From Proteiniphilum propionicum (GTDB taxonomy: Bacteria; Bacteroidota; Bacteroidia; Bacteroidales; Dysgonomonadaceae): a stretch of 64,000 bases of DNA. A model generated the notes under the pieces. That model was not told the origin of the DNA. It searched no databases and saw nothing but the letters and a program-made list of their open reading frames with translations. The translations under genes and the position numbers were made by a program. Of this stretch, positions 1-8,807 are shown piece by piece. Where the stretch lies: contig NZ_CP073586.1 in NCBI RefSeq assembly GCF_022267555.1, positions 3,328,501 through 3,392,500 on the forward strand, in the 5' to 3' direction. Within the stretch, counting starts at the first letter, position 1, and the number at the start of each line of letters is the position of its first letter.

Positions 1-831
1 TTCGGCATTGCACAGATAGGGAAAGCATTCCGCAATGAGATCGTTGCCCGTCAGTTCATCTTCCGAATGCGTGAATTTGAACAGATGGAGATGCAGTTTT
101 TTGTTGCCCCGGGAGAAGAACTGAAATGGTTTGAGCACTGGAAGCAATTCCGTATGAAATGGCACCAGGCTCTGGGTTTTGGGTCCGCAAAATATCGTTT
201 TCACGACCACGATAAGCTGGCGCACTATGCTAACGCTGCTACAGACATAGAGTTTGAAATGCCGTTTGGATTTAAGGAGGTGGAAGGAATTCACTCCCGT
301 ACCGATTTCGATCTGAGCCAGCACGAGAAATATTCTGGCAAGAAGATGCAATACTTTGATCCGGAACTGAACAAATCTTATGTACCGTATGTGGTTGAGA
401 CCTCAATAGGTGTGGACAGGATGTTTCTATCGATACTGGCCGCTACCTACCACGAAGAGAGATTGGAAGACGGAGAGACACGGGTATTGCTGAAGCTGCC
501 CCCAGCACTTGCACCCGTTAAACTGGCCATCCTCCCGCTTGTTAAAAAAGACGGGTTGCCAGAGAAAGCACGTGAAATTATGGACGAACTTAAATTTTGC
601 TTTACCTGCCAGTACGACGAGAAAGATAGCATCGGCAAACGATATCGCCGACAAGATGCCATAGGCACACCTTTCTGTGCCACCATAGACCATCAGACGC
701 TCGAAGACAATACGGTAACAATTCGTTATCGCGACACCATGGAACAAGAAAGGGTATCCATAGATTCACTGCAACACACCATTGCCGACAAGACCGATAT
801 GAAATATTTACTGAAACAATTATCAGAATAG
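1..831 (+). CDS. glyS: Glycine--tRNA ligase, C-terminal part (5' end outside window)
   Basis: Charges tRNA-Gly with glycine in the cytoplasm. The frame is open from base 1, so the first methionine at base 67 is internal. The visible 276 residues begin FGIAQIGKAFRNEI, part of the class II catalytic core of the single-chain (bacterial/eukaryotic-type) GlyRS. They continue through the class II motif 3 region (GVDRMFLSIL) and end in the anticodon-binding domain, with the C-terminal segment GKRYRRQDAIGTPFCATID. This is the alpha2-type enzyme, not the GlyQ/GlyS heterotetramer. An FKBP lipoprotein follows 4 nt downstream, so the two are probably co-transcribed. Identification is secure; only the N-terminus is missing. 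Confidence 0.96.
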   Translation, partial: FGIAQIGKAFRNEIVARQFIFRMREFEQMEMQFFVAPGEELKWFEHWKQFRMKWHQALGFGSAKYRFHDHDKLAHYANAATDIEFEMPFGFKEVEGIHSRTDFDLSQHEKYSGKKMQYFDPELNKSYVPYVVETSIGVDRMFLSILAATYHEERLEDGETRVLLKLPPALAPVKLAILPLVKKDGLPEKAREIMDELKFCFTCQYDEKDSIGKRYRRQDAIGTPFCATIDHQTLEDNTVTIRYRDTMEQERVSIDSLQHTIADKTDMKYLLKQLSE

Positions 832-835
832 AATT

Positions 836-1375
836 ATGAAGATGTATTCAACCATATTCATCATTTTAAGTGCTGCCATTCTGTTTACATCATGTGATAA
901 AACAGAGACATTTGATGACAAGTGGAAGCTCGACAACGAAGCACAGTTTGCCCTCATCACTAACGATGCCAGGTATAAAAAGATAAATTCTCAATCAGGA
1001 AAAGGGTTTATCATGCAAAAGGAGATTGAGTCTGGTGACGGCGCAACCCCGTATTTCACCGACAGGGTTGAAGTGCTTTATACCGGATGGTATAAGCGCG
1101 ACTGGTCGAAATCGGACACCTACAAAGATGATAAGGGTAACATCATCTACAATAAAGTAATTTTCGATTCAACTGCAAACAGAAATAATATCCCCAGTAA
1201 ATTCCAGATAAAAGAGCTTGTAGATGGTTTTTCCACTGCACTGCAGCATATGAAGGTGGGTGACAAGTGGGAAATTTGGATCCCATGGTATATGGGATAC
1301 GGAGAAATTTCATCAGGGACTATCCCCGCTTACACCACTCTGGTTTTTGAAATTGAATTGGTCAGCATCCTTTAG
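836..1375 (+). CDS. FKBP-type peptidyl-prolyl cis-trans isomerase lipoprotein
   Basis: Predicted proline isomerase and folding catalyst anchored in the envelope. The N-terminus (residues 1-20) is a lipoprotein signal ending LFTSC, with Cys20 as the lipidated residue. The FKBP domain occupies roughly residues 75-179. It shows the VEVLYTGWY strand, GFSTALQHMKVGDKWEIWIP, and the closing YGEISSGTIPAYTTLVFEIELV typical of the fold. It starts 4 nt after glyS and probably shares its transcript. The length (179 aa) suits a single-domain Bacteroidales FKBP lipoprotein. The next gene is convergent and ends 36 nt away. Substrate proteins cannot be inferred. Confidence 0.9.
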   Translation: MKMYSTIFIILSAAILFTSCDKTETFDDKWKLDNEAQFALITNDARYKKINSQSGKGFIMQKEIESGDGATPYFTDRVEVLYTGWYKRDWSKSDTYKDDKGNIIYNKVIFDSTANRNNIPSKFQIKELVDGFSTALQHMKVGDKWEIWIPWYMGYGEISSGTIPAYTTLVFEIELVSIL

Positions 1376-1410
1376 AAATCACGTTAATAAACGAACAAAC
1401 ACCTGTTTTT

Positions 1411-2847
1411 TCACAAACTAAGCAAAAACTGTTCAATGGCACCTTTTACCTGAATACGGGCTCCATTGAATTTATTGACCATCACGGTAAAAGCCAACTT
1501 CTTGTTGCCATCGACCAGATATCCTGCGTAACACTGTACTCCGCCAATGCTGCCGCTCTTTGCCGAAACTTTACCACTTAGCCGGGTATTTTGGAGGAAG
1601 TTCTGAAGTGTTCCGTCCTGCCCTGCCTTCGGAAGTGAATCGAAGAAAGGAATTGAATAATTGCTTTTATTATACATATAAACCAGTAGATCATCTAAAA
1701 ACAAGGCGCTCACCGCATCCTGAGGTGCCAGGCCACATCCGTCGTACATTTGCAGCGATGAGACGTCAACCCCTTTTCTCTTCCAGAACTCCTTAACATA
1801 CTCTATACCTGCTTCAAGCGGATCGGCATAGATATCTTTATTGCTGTATCTTCCAATGGTACGGATAAGATGTTCGGTATAGTGATTGTTGCTCTCTACG
1901 TTTATCTCATGTATAATCTCCTTCAATGTGCGGGAAAGCTGTGTAAAGATAACCCTGCCGATATGGTACGGTTGGCTTCTGTCTGATGAGCAGTTCAGTG
2001 AAAAATAATCTGAACGGGCTGTCTCCACCTTGCCAATTTTAAAGCCGGCCCGGGAGAGATAAGCGGCAAGAGTCTCACCCAGCAGCAAGCCAGGATCGGG
2101 AATATCTCCTTTTATGCTGAATTCGACCCGCCCTGCAGGTATATCTCCTCTAACGGCCCGATCGTAAGAAAAAGGAACTCCATAAATATAACCGTTATCA
2201 AGTCCCGTGTTATTCAGCGACAAGCTGTTCAGAAACTTAAGCCCTTTTATTGCAGGTTCCGTGCGAAGAATTTTTGGACAGCCATTCTTATCGGTAGTAT
2301 TGAAAAATAGCCTGTAGCTATTATCGAAAATACTGATCCCGTAAGCGCCAGCTGCATAATAATTACCAATGTCTATCCATGTCCATTCAGGAGAAATACC
2401 ATTGTAACCAAACAGGTTATCAACAACGTAGATAAAATATTCCGGGTCCACAGGAAGAGACTTTTTCAAGGCATCGACACCATTAATGAAGAAAGCGTTG
2501 GGGTTCTCTCTAAATGCTTCACTCCCCAAAGTGGGATCACCAGATCCAATAACCAGTATACGAGAGGGATCATTTGCATCTATCGCCAGGTCGGTCTTAT
2601 ATCTGTAGTTTTCGCCAAGAACTTCAATTGCTGTAGCTGTGGTAACCAGCTTCAGCACCGATGCCGGAGCGAGCGATTTATCGGCATTATATGACACAAT
2701 CCTCTTCCCGGTTTTCATATCGGTAACAGATATTCCAACCGATGCATGCTTAAGAGCAGGATGAGTGATGAATTGCTGTAAAGCTGTCTGTGAATAGCCA
2801 AAGCTTGCTAAAAACAGGAAAACTGAGAGAACGAGATTTTTTTGCAT
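1411..2847 (-). CDS. dacB: D-alanyl-D-alanine carboxypeptidase/endopeptidase, PBP4 family (peptidase S13)
   Basis: Periplasmic DD-peptidase that trims or cuts peptidoglycan cross-links. A Sec signal peptide covers about residues 1-19 (ending GYSQ). The three penicillin-binding signatures are all present: SxxK as S63-V-L-K66, SxN as S319-N-N321, and K(T/S)G as K430-S-G432. The roughly 250-residue gap between motifs 1 and 2 is characteristic of the S13 (class C PBP) family. Length (478 aa) is normal. It stands alone, convergent with the FKBP gene. The gene symbol is by family analogy with E. coli PBP4; physiological specificity is not shown. Confidence 0.93.
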   Translation of the reverse strand: MQKNLVLSVFLFLASFGYSQTALQQFITHPALKHASVGISVTDMKTGKRIVSYNADKSLAPASVLKLVTTATAIEVLGENYRYKTDLAIDANDPSRILVIGSGDPTLGSEAFRENPNAFFINGVDALKKSLPVDPEYFIYVVDNLFGYNGISPEWTWIDIGNYYAAGAYGISIFDNSYRLFFNTTDKNGCPKILRTEPAIKGLKFLNSLSLNNTGLDNGYIYGVPFSYDRAVRGDIPAGRVEFSIKGDIPDPGLLLGETLAAYLSRAGFKIGKVETARSDYFSLNCSSDRSQPYHIGRVIFTQLSRTLKEIIHEINVESNNHYTEHLIRTIGRYSNKDIYADPLEAGIEYVKEFWKRKGVDVSSLQMYDGCGLAPQDAVSALFLDDLLVYMYNKSNYSIPFFDSLPKAGQDGTLQNFLQNTRLSGKVSAKSGSIGGVQCYAGYLVDGNKKLAFTVMVNKFNGARIQVKGAIEQFLLSL

Positions 2848-3004
2848 CGAGACTTATCTTTTGATTTTAGCAAACTTACATAAAAAATTTGTGATCTTTT
2901 ATGGAGCTTGAAAAAAATCAATGAGAATTTTTCGAAACAATATATATGATATTCCATATTGAAGTCACAGATAATGGGAAAAAAGAGATTAACAGGCAGA
3001 CAGC

Positions 3005-3829
3005 CTACCCTTTCAGCAGTTCATCAATCCTTAACAACCGGTATTCTCTTTTTTTTAACTCTTTTATCAGATCATCCAATAAATCATACAGCTTATCGGT
3101 ACGCTTCGGATCGGTTCCAATATGAATTAAAAGTACAAAACCATTCAATCCATCTTTCTCTTCATATTCTAAAATATTGTAATAAATTGTTTCCGAAGAA
3201 CGGTAGTTCTTCATATCGGGAGTGGTGTAATCGGCATTTGATGTAGTTCCAGGTGTAAAATTTACTATCTGTACTCCCTTCGCTTTTGCCCAATAACTGA
3301 TCTCCCGGTTATACCATTCATAAGGTGGCATAAAATAGCGGGGCGACTGAATTTTCAAACCAATTTTCCGCATTGCTTTATAGTTATCATTCAGATCTTT
3401 TTCAAACTGCCGGCGGGTCACAAGTGTTGAGTCGCGCTTATTCCAGTCGGCATATAGCAAGTGTTTATCGGAGTGTGGGCCCATATAATGGCCCTCCTCT
3501 CCTAGTTTTCGTGCTATGACAGAATATTTGCGATAAAACTCACCTGTGAGAAAAAATGAACCTTTCACTCCATTTTTTTCTAATGCTTGCAGAATGGTTT
3601 CGGCACCATCGGCATATTCGTGTCCTGTAAAAACCAGCGAGAGCTGCTTTTTGAATGTATTCCCACGCACTATGCCTCCCTCTTCAATTTTTTTATTTTT
3701 GCTTATCAGGACAGCCTTCGTAATACCCCCTTGAGGATAATAAACGTGGTTAAATTGCATAAAGTCCTTTTCTGCACATAACATTTGAGAAAAAGAAATC
3801 AGCAAAAAAACAAAAATCAATTTCCTCAT
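3005..3829 (-). CDS. Polysaccharide deacetylase family protein (NodB-like, CE4)
   Basis: Predicted exported metal-dependent deacetylase acting on N- or O-acetylated glycans. A signal peptide spans residues 1-19 (ending MLCAEK). The NodB-like core shows the zinc motif H119-S-D-K-H123, the RxxxPPY-type motif (RYFMPPYEWYNREI) and the terminal LLIH motif (VLLIHIGTDP). The first catalytic motif is unusual: instead of TFDDG it reads TGHEYADG (residues 68-75), so the classical Asp-Asp pair is replaced by a Glu/Asp arrangement. I believe this variant occurs in a Bacteroidetes subfamily, but activity may differ from canonical CE4. It is monocistronic, with about 430 bp upstream shared with the terminator of the next gene. 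Confidence 0.85.
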   Translation of the reverse strand: MRKLIFVFLLISFSQMLCAEKDFMQFNHVYYPQGGITKAVLISKNKKIEEGGIVRGNTFKKQLSLVFTGHEYADGAETILQALEKNGVKGSFFLTGEFYRKYSVIARKLGEEGHYMGPHSDKHLLYADWNKRDSTLVTRRQFEKDLNDNYKAMRKIGLKIQSPRYFMPPYEWYNREISYWAKAKGVQIVNFTPGTTSNADYTTPDMKNYRSSETIYYNILEYEEKDGLNGFVLLIHIGTDPKRTDKLYDLLDDLIKELKKREYRLLRIDELLKG

Positions 3830-4210
3830 ATATTTTTTTATTCAACTTTCGGATCTGTTGCAACTACAGCCGTACATACTATATTTCAACACTTTATATG
3901 TTTATACAGAAATATTGATTGTAATTCGTGCAAGATACAAATTATGTATGATTCAAAAAAATTTCAATCAGAAGTTGCTTTTTTGAATAGTTCTCTTCTG
4001 TAATAAATCGCAAATCTTTCATCTAAGATACAGATAGGCAAGAGGTTACGCAGGACCCTCGAAAGAGCCATACTCTATTGACATTCAGCGATTTATAAGA
4101 TTTAAAAAAAACACCAAACTATTGATATTGCATATAATATCAACATCTTTATTGGCACATTTGTAATAGATGAAACTTTTAGAGGGATTATAAGGTCAAA
4201 AAGCAGCCAC
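3830..4210. other. Intergenic stretch without a gene
   Basis: A/T-rich region between two minus-strand genes. It must hold the promoter of the polysaccharide deacetylase. I found no clear TAnnTTTG element on the minus strand and no ORF with coding character. The only recognisable signal is the terminator of the upstream beta-barrel gene at its right edge. Confidence 0.5.
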
Positions 4211-4240
4211 AAAAAACCCTGCACAGGTAAATATGCAGGG
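4211..4240 (-). terminator. Rho-independent terminator of the beta-barrel gene
   Basis: On the minus strand, a perfect 7-bp stem (CCCTGCA/TGCAGGG, arms 4217-4223 and 4234-4240) with a 10-nt loop is followed directly by TTTTTT. It lies 24 nt after the stop codon of the outer-membrane gene. Confidence 0.9.
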
Positions 4241-4264
4241 ATAGTAAAAATATTATGATCTGAT

Positions 4265-4870
4265 TTAAAACTTATATCCTACAGAGAGATATGCGTTTTG
4301 GTTTTTTACATCGCCATTGGAATAATTGGCAATCTTAAGCAATCCCATATCCCATCCGAGATCAACAAGGAAAGGCCCAAATTCTGCACCTACACCGAGT
4401 CCTAACCCGGCATCAAATGGTTTAAGTAATCCATCATCGCCAAAAGTATCGGCCAGGTCAACACCACCACTTGAAATTTTACCTCCTACACCATAAGCTA
4501 CATAAGGGCCGCCATGAAATACCATACGTGTTCCCGGGGTAATATCAGTCTTATAGGCATAATGGACAGGGATCTGCAAATTCAACGAATTAACTGTGCC
4601 GTCCACTTCTCCGATGATTGGAAAATCATAATCAATTTTTGTGCCTTTGGTTGTAAAAAAAAGCCCGGACTGAATTGCCATTGCAGGAGCAAATTCATAC
4701 TCGGCAGCTAAACCAATATTAAACCCGAACTTAGCATTTTTACTGTTCAGTTCTTCACCCCAGAAATTGGACATATTCACGCCACCTTTTACTCCGAGAC
4801 TTACTTGTGCGCTGACAGCCGTTGCAATTGCAAGCATGGATACAACTGCTACAAATCTAATTTTTTTCAT
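4265..4870 (-). CDS. Outer-membrane beta-barrel protein (PorT/OMP_b-brl family)
   Basis: Small outer-membrane barrel of unknown ligand. Residues 1-22 form a signal peptide (ending SAVSAQ-like, here TAVSAQ). The rest alternates amphipathic strands, with VSLGVKGGVNMSNF at the start and an aromatic C-terminal strand NAYLSVGYKF, as expected for BAM-inserted barrels. The length (201 aa) matches 8-stranded Bacteroidetes barrels. It is monocistronic, with its own terminator. No function beyond membrane location can be deduced. Confidence 0.85.
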   Translation of the reverse strand: MKKIRFVAVVSMLAIATAVSAQVSLGVKGGVNMSNFWGEELNSKNAKFGFNIGLAAEYEFAPAMAIQSGLFFTTKGTKIDYDFPIIGEVDGTVNSLNLQIPVHYAYKTDITPGTRMVFHGGPYVAYGVGGKISSGGVDLADTFGDDGLLKPFDAGLGLGVGAEFGPFLVDLGWDMGLLKIANYSNGDVKNQNAYLSVGYKF

Positions 4871-5156
4871 AATTAATCAAGTTAAGTTTTAGTTAATATA
4901 CCTATTATATATCTCATTCACAATACTTGAATTAAAACATTTTTAAAGGTTTTTTGTTCGCACCTGAAAGTTTATTTACCTATTCAACTCCCTTATGCAT
5001 TAATTTCTGTCTCGTACAGCTAAATATGAGGAATATAGATGTTATTTTGGTAACAAAACAATATAATACATTTCCTTTAGGTAAAATCTATTTTACCGCA
5101 GTTCCGCGATCTTTCTTTCTGATTGTGTAGTGTTTGAATATTTACCGAAGTATTGG

Positions 5157-6374
5157 CTATAAATATCGCAGTTCAAACATGGGAAATGAGAAAATTTTAT
5201 TTGCAACATCCTTTATCTGTTTGGAGGTTATTGCGTCTATTTCGGAAAACAGTTCATCCAACGAGATATAACGGTTAAAATGCAAATAGTATTTTGCCAT
5301 GGTCAAAGCATTATTTTCTCTGCTTTCAGATGCAATTCCCAATTGCCCTTTCCACTGTCGCTTAGCCAGCGACAGCTGCATAGGTGTTAACTCGATCTCT
5401 TTTACTTTATCTATCTCTTTATTAATAAGACTAATGCACTTATCCTTATTTTTGAGGTCACTTGTGAAATATATGGCAAATAGTCCAGTATCGGTATAAA
5501 AAGTGACATTGGACTCAACATTATAAGCCATGCCGTATCTCTCTCTGAGCATATTGTTAAGACGACTGTTCATACTTCCGCCACCCAGAATATTATTGAG
5601 CAGGTAGAGAGCCTGTTTTTGTGGATGATACATATCAAACGTATTACATCCCAACATAACATGTGACTGTGATGTGTTTTTATTTAGAACACGCTTATGT
5701 GGTGAAAAAAGAGCAGGTGCAAACCTTTCTTTGACAGGGCAAAAGGACTGGGGAACTGAAAAATATTTTTCCACCAGCCGTATTATTTTTGTAAAAGGTG
5801 TTTTACCAAAAGAAAAAAACAACATCTCTGAAGGGTGATATTGCCTTTGCACAAAACTAACAATACTATCCCTGTTAAAATTTCTCAACGAATCAGGATC
5901 CCCTAATATATAGTGTCCGATATCGTGTCCGGTGAACATCATATTCTCAAAATCGTCATAGATAAGCTCCGATGGTGAGTCGTAATAAGAGTTTATCTCA
6001 TCGATAATAACCTCCCTCTCCCTGTCAATCTGATGCGAAGAGAACTCGGAATGAAATATCAGGTCGCTCAGTAATTCCACTGCCCTTGGAAAATATTCAT
6101 GCAGAAAAGTAGAATAAATAAATGTCTCCTCCTTTGTAGTATAGGCATTCAGCTCTCCTCCAACATTCTCCATTCTATTGGAAATATGGTGTGCCCTGCG
6201 TTTTGCCGTACCCTTGAACAGCATGTGTTCTACGAAATGAGCCATACCATACTCTTCTGGATATTCATCACGGGCGCCTGTATTCACCACTATCCCACAA
6301 TAAGATATTTCGGAGGAAAAAGCTTTGTGAATAATTCGAAAACCGTTTGGTAATATATGTGTCTGTACTGTCAT
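5157..6374 (-). CDS. M16 family zinc metallopeptidase (processing-peptidase-like)
   Basis: Single-domain-pair M16 (pitrilysin/MPP-like) protease. The inverted zinc motif HxxEH is H46-F-V-E49-H50. The distal glutamate lies in the REVIIDEINSYYDSPSE helix about 75 residues later. The LGGGSMNSRLNNMLRERYGMAYNVES segment typical of the second M16 half is also present. There is no signal peptide, so it is likely cytoplasmic. At 405 aa it is the short processing-peptidase type, not the 900-residue insulinase type. It lies 16 nt downstream of the AlkD-like gene on the same strand and is probably its operon partner. Confidence 0.93.
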   Translation of the reverse strand: MTVQTHILPNGFRIIHKAFSSEISYCGIVVNTGARDEYPEEYGMAHFVEHMLFKGTAKRRAHHISNRMENVGGELNAYTTKEETFIYSTFLHEYFPRAVELLSDLIFHSEFSSHQIDREREVIIDEINSYYDSPSELIYDDFENMMFTGHDIGHYILGDPDSLRNFNRDSIVSFVQRQYHPSEMLFFSFGKTPFTKIIRLVEKYFSVPQSFCPVKERFAPALFSPHKRVLNKNTSQSHVMLGCNTFDMYHPQKQALYLLNNILGGGSMNSRLNNMLRERYGMAYNVESNVTFYTDTGLFAIYFTSDLKNKDKCISLINKEIDKVKEIELTPMQLSLAKRQWKGQLGIASESRENNALTMAKYYLHFNRYISLDELFSEIDAITSKQIKDVANKIFSFPMFELRYL

Positions 6375-6390
6375 AATTTATTAGAAACTC

Positions 6391-7095
6391 CTATGCTCTC
6401 TGCATATACTTTTTTTTATGCCCTGAAGAGAGTCTTTCAATAGCATAACGCAGCATAGTGCGTGGCATTTTCTTATAGTATTTGTCGAGAAATCCTGTAA
6501 GCACCGATTCATCGCGTTTGCCTGTCTCTCGTAGCATCCAGCCGCATGCTTTATGTATCAGGTCGTGGTTGTGATACAAAAACTTCTCAGACAGCTGCAA
6601 TGTATCCCCGAAATCGTTATCCCTGATAAACGCCATGGTGGAAACAACAGCTATACGCTGATTCCATAAAAGGCCGCTATCTGCCAGGCAATATAAAAGA
6701 GAGCGGTCTTTCTTATTCTTCAACCATTCGCCCACTATTTGGTAACACGACAAATCCACAAGATCCCAGTTATTTACGCACGATGTATGTGCAAGATAAA
6801 AATCAACGATCTCATTTCGTTTCAGCTCACCAGCCTTTTTATACTGCTCAACAAGTATTAGCAATGCACATAAACGACACTCATGTAATTCATCGTTCAG
6901 CAGTTTTTCCAACTCCGCGAATGACATATTTTTATGTACTTTAGCCACATAACGTGTTTCCGGAACTGTACATCCGATAAATTTATCTCCTTCCCCGTAT
7001 TGCCCCTCTCCTGTCTTGAAGAAATACTTAGAATGTTCTGCTTTTTTGGGATTTCCCAAAGCAAGGAGCTGTCTTTTTATATTTTCTGCCGTCAT
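6391..7095 (-). CDS. DNA alkylation repair protein (AlkD-like glycosylase)
   Basis: HEAT-like-repeat protein of the AlkC/AlkD superfamily, which removes alkylated purines from DNA. The sequence opens MTAENIKRQLLALGNPKKAEHSKYFFKTGEGQYGEGDKFIG, the conserved N-terminal signature, and has a helical-repeat body with KKDRSLLYCLADSGLLWNQRIAVVSTMAFIRD. An upstream TTG at 7098 would add one residue; I prefer the ATG at 7095. Length (234 aa) is normal. It precedes the M16 protease by 16 nt. The relation between the two functions is not obvious. Confidence 0.9.
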   Translation of the reverse strand: MTAENIKRQLLALGNPKKAEHSKYFFKTGEGQYGEGDKFIGCTVPETRYVAKVHKNMSFAELEKLLNDELHECRLCALLILVEQYKKAGELKRNEIVDFYLAHTSCVNNWDLVDLSCYQIVGEWLKNKKDRSLLYCLADSGLLWNQRIAVVSTMAFIRDNDFGDTLQLSEKFLYHNHDLIHKACGWMLRETGKRDESVLTGFLDKYYKKMPRTMLRYAIERLSSGHKKKYMQRA

Positions 7096-7140
7096 CAAAT
7101 GATATGCGTAAATTCTAAATATTAGTCTGCTCTGAAAACC

Positions 7141-7206
7141 CCAAAACTCGATTTTGGTGGCTTACAACTTGCTGAAAATCAGCGAGAATTTTGGGCGATT
7201 TTCAGC
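7141..7206. repeat. Pair of inverted repeats, REP-like
   Basis: Two adjacent hairpin-forming palindromes lie between two minus-strand genes: CCAAAA/TTTTGG (7141-7146 and 7152-7157) and GCTGAAAATC/GATTTTCAGC (7171-7180 and 7197-7206). Neither is followed by a U-run on the minus strand, so they do not look like a standard terminator. Confidence 0.6.
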
Positions 7207-7309
7207 AGAAAAGACTTATCGGAGTGAGCTCAAATATTAAGGTGAAAACTCTAATAACGGATAAACTGAATACATTAATGCTGATTTACTGACTTAGAAA
7301 AATCACAAC

Positions 7310-8266
7310 TCAGTTGACCCGTGACACCGGATAAGTACCTTCATAAAATCCCACAATATTTTGTGACATTTCAATTGACATATTTATACGGTCTTCGATG
7401 GTCTTTGTGCCGGCATGCGGAGCTAACACTACATTGTCAAGCTCAACCAGTTCGGGAATAATATGCGGTTCGTATTCAAAAACATCAAGTGCTGCGGCCC
7501 ATATCTTTTTTTCTCTAAGCGCCTTAGCCAAAGCCTTTTCGTCCACCATACCCCCCCGGGCCGTATTAATGAATATGGCTGTAGATTTCATCATGTTCAG
7601 TTGTTTTTCGCCTATCATATGATATGTTTCAGGAGTGTAGGGAGCATTAAGTGAAATGTAATCAGCTGTCCTAAGCAGCTCCTCAAAAGTAAAATAACGG
7701 GCATTGTACTGCTTTTCAAGAGATTCATTCAATCTGTTCCTATTATGGTAGATTATCTCCATCCCCGATGCCACTGCACGCCTGGCAAGTGACTGTCCTA
7801 TACGTCCCATTCCTATAATACCCAAAGTTTTACCATACACAGACTGTCCACTTTCGGCATATATACCCCAGTTAACGCCTTCTGGTAAACGCAACTTGCG
7901 ATCATAATACCCTATACGTCGGCCTGCAGCCAGGAGAAGCCCGAAAGCAAACTCTGCCGTAGGTTCCCGTGTTGAATTAGGGATATTTGTAACTGTAACC
8001 CCTTTCGCTGTCGCATACTCTACATCAATATTGTTATACCCAACACCAAAATTGGAAATCAGTTCCAGCTTCACGGCCTTATCCAATATATCTTTGCCGG
8101 TATAAAAGCTGAAATTAGGGACAAGAACCTCGTAATCGGGAATCAACTCCATAACTTCATCTTTTGTAAAATAGGATTTATTTTCAGGAAGCGTAACCTT
8201 ATATTTTCCCTCCAGCATTTTTAATCCTTCCGGTTTTAAACGATAAGCTATCAAAACTTTCTTCAT
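7310..8266 (-). CDS. NAD-dependent D-2-hydroxyacid dehydrogenase
   Basis: Cytoplasmic oxidoreductase that interconverts 2-oxoacids and D-2-hydroxyacids. It has an N-terminal catalytic half, and then a Rossmann domain with G152-x-G154-x-x-G157 (LGIIGMGRIGQSL). The catalytic triad is visible as R237 (NTARGGMVDE), the E264/E266 segment of DVFEYEP, and H284 (LAPHAGTKT). This is the glyoxylate-reductase/phosphoglycerate-dehydrogenase-like group without an ACT domain; the physiological substrate is not evident. Length (318 aa) is typical. It is monocistronic. A small palindrome about 80 nt upstream could be a regulatory site. Confidence 0.9.
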   Translation of the reverse strand: MKKVLIAYRLKPEGLKMLEGKYKVTLPENKSYFTKDEVMELIPDYEVLVPNFSFYTGKDILDKAVKLELISNFGVGYNNIDVEYATAKGVTVTNIPNSTREPTAEFAFGLLLAAGRRIGYYDRKLRLPEGVNWGIYAESGQSVYGKTLGIIGMGRIGQSLARRAVASGMEIIYHNRNRLNESLEKQYNARYFTFEELLRTADYISLNAPYTPETYHMIGEKQLNMMKSTAIFINTARGGMVDEKALAKALREKKIWAAALDVFEYEPHIIPELVELDNVVLAPHAGTKTIEDRINMSIEMSQNIVGFYEGTYPVSRVN

Positions 8267-8345
8267 TGTTGTAATATTAATGATATTAATGATTCTAACC
8301 GCATATTCAGGACAGATGATGTATCTTTTAACGAGTTATCAATGC

Positions 8346-8366
8346 AAATTGTTTTTGGGAAACAAT
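8346..8366. promoter_or_regulatory. Palindrome upstream of the hydroxyacid dehydrogenase
   Basis: Perfect 8-bp inverted repeat AATTGTTT/AAACAATT with a 5-nt spacer, 80 nt upstream of the dehydrogenase start codon. It resembles an operator, but no regulator is linked to it. Confidence 0.4.
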
Positions 8367-8393
8367 TATGATTAAGTAAGTAGGTATGCTAAC

Positions 8394-8422
8394 AAAAAAA
8401 CGAGCCTTTAGACTCGTTTTTT
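8394..8422 (-). terminator. Terminator of the tRNA-Asn pair
   Basis: ACGAG/CTCGT stem with an A-run on one side and a T-run on the other, so it can work in both directions. On the minus strand it directly follows the second tRNA-Asn. Confidence 0.8.
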
Positions 8423-8423
8423 G

Positions 8424-8497
8424 CTCTTCAGGCTGGACTTGAACCAGCGACCCTCTGATTAACAGTCAGATGCTCTAACCGACTGAGCTACTGAAGA
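8424..8497 (-). tRNA. tRNA-Asn (GTT), distal copy
   Basis: On the minus strand a full cloverleaf can be drawn: acceptor TCTTCAG/CTGAAGA, D-arm GCTC/GAGC, anticodon stem TCTGA/TCAGA with loop CTGTTAA (anticodon GTT), T-arm GCTGG-TTCAAGT-CCAGC, and discriminator G. CCA is not encoded. The sequence is identical to the neighbouring copy, separated by 32 nt. It is transcribed second, just before the terminator. Confidence 0.97.
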
Positions 8498-8529
8498 ATT
8501 AATACACCCTTTAAAACTTTACTTTTCTG

Positions 8530-8603
8530 CTCTTCAGGCTGGACTTGAACCAGCGACCCTCTGATTAACAGTCAGATGCTCTAACCGACTGAGCTACTGA
8601 AGA
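8530..8603 (-). tRNA. tRNA-Asn (GTT), proximal copy
   Basis: Base-for-base identical to the copy at 8424-8497, with the same GTT anticodon and cloverleaf. The tandem arrangement, one upstream promoter and one downstream terminator indicate a two-tRNA transcript. Confidence 0.97.
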
Positions 8604-8632
8604 ATTAAATTTTCGATCTCAGAAAAGTGATG

Positions 8633-8663
8633 CAAAAGTAGTATAAATTTCCGAATTAACCAA
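8633..8663 (-). promoter_or_regulatory. Bacteroidetes-type promoter of the tRNA-Asn operon
   Basis: On the minus strand, TACTTTTG (8640-8633) matches the -7 consensus TAnnTTTG. A TTG at 8663-8661 lies 20 nt upstream and serves as the -33 element. The predicted start is about 8626, 23 nt before the first tRNA. Confidence 0.7.
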
Positions 8664-8807
8664 TATCTGTAGCGAAAAAAATGGACATCTAATTTTTTTG
8701 TGTAAAAACAGGCTCGGGAACGATCAATTTATGATTTGTCGAATATAAATATTTGAAACTTTTTATTACCTTTGAAACGTAATCAATCAGCATAAACAAA
8801 GATTAAA

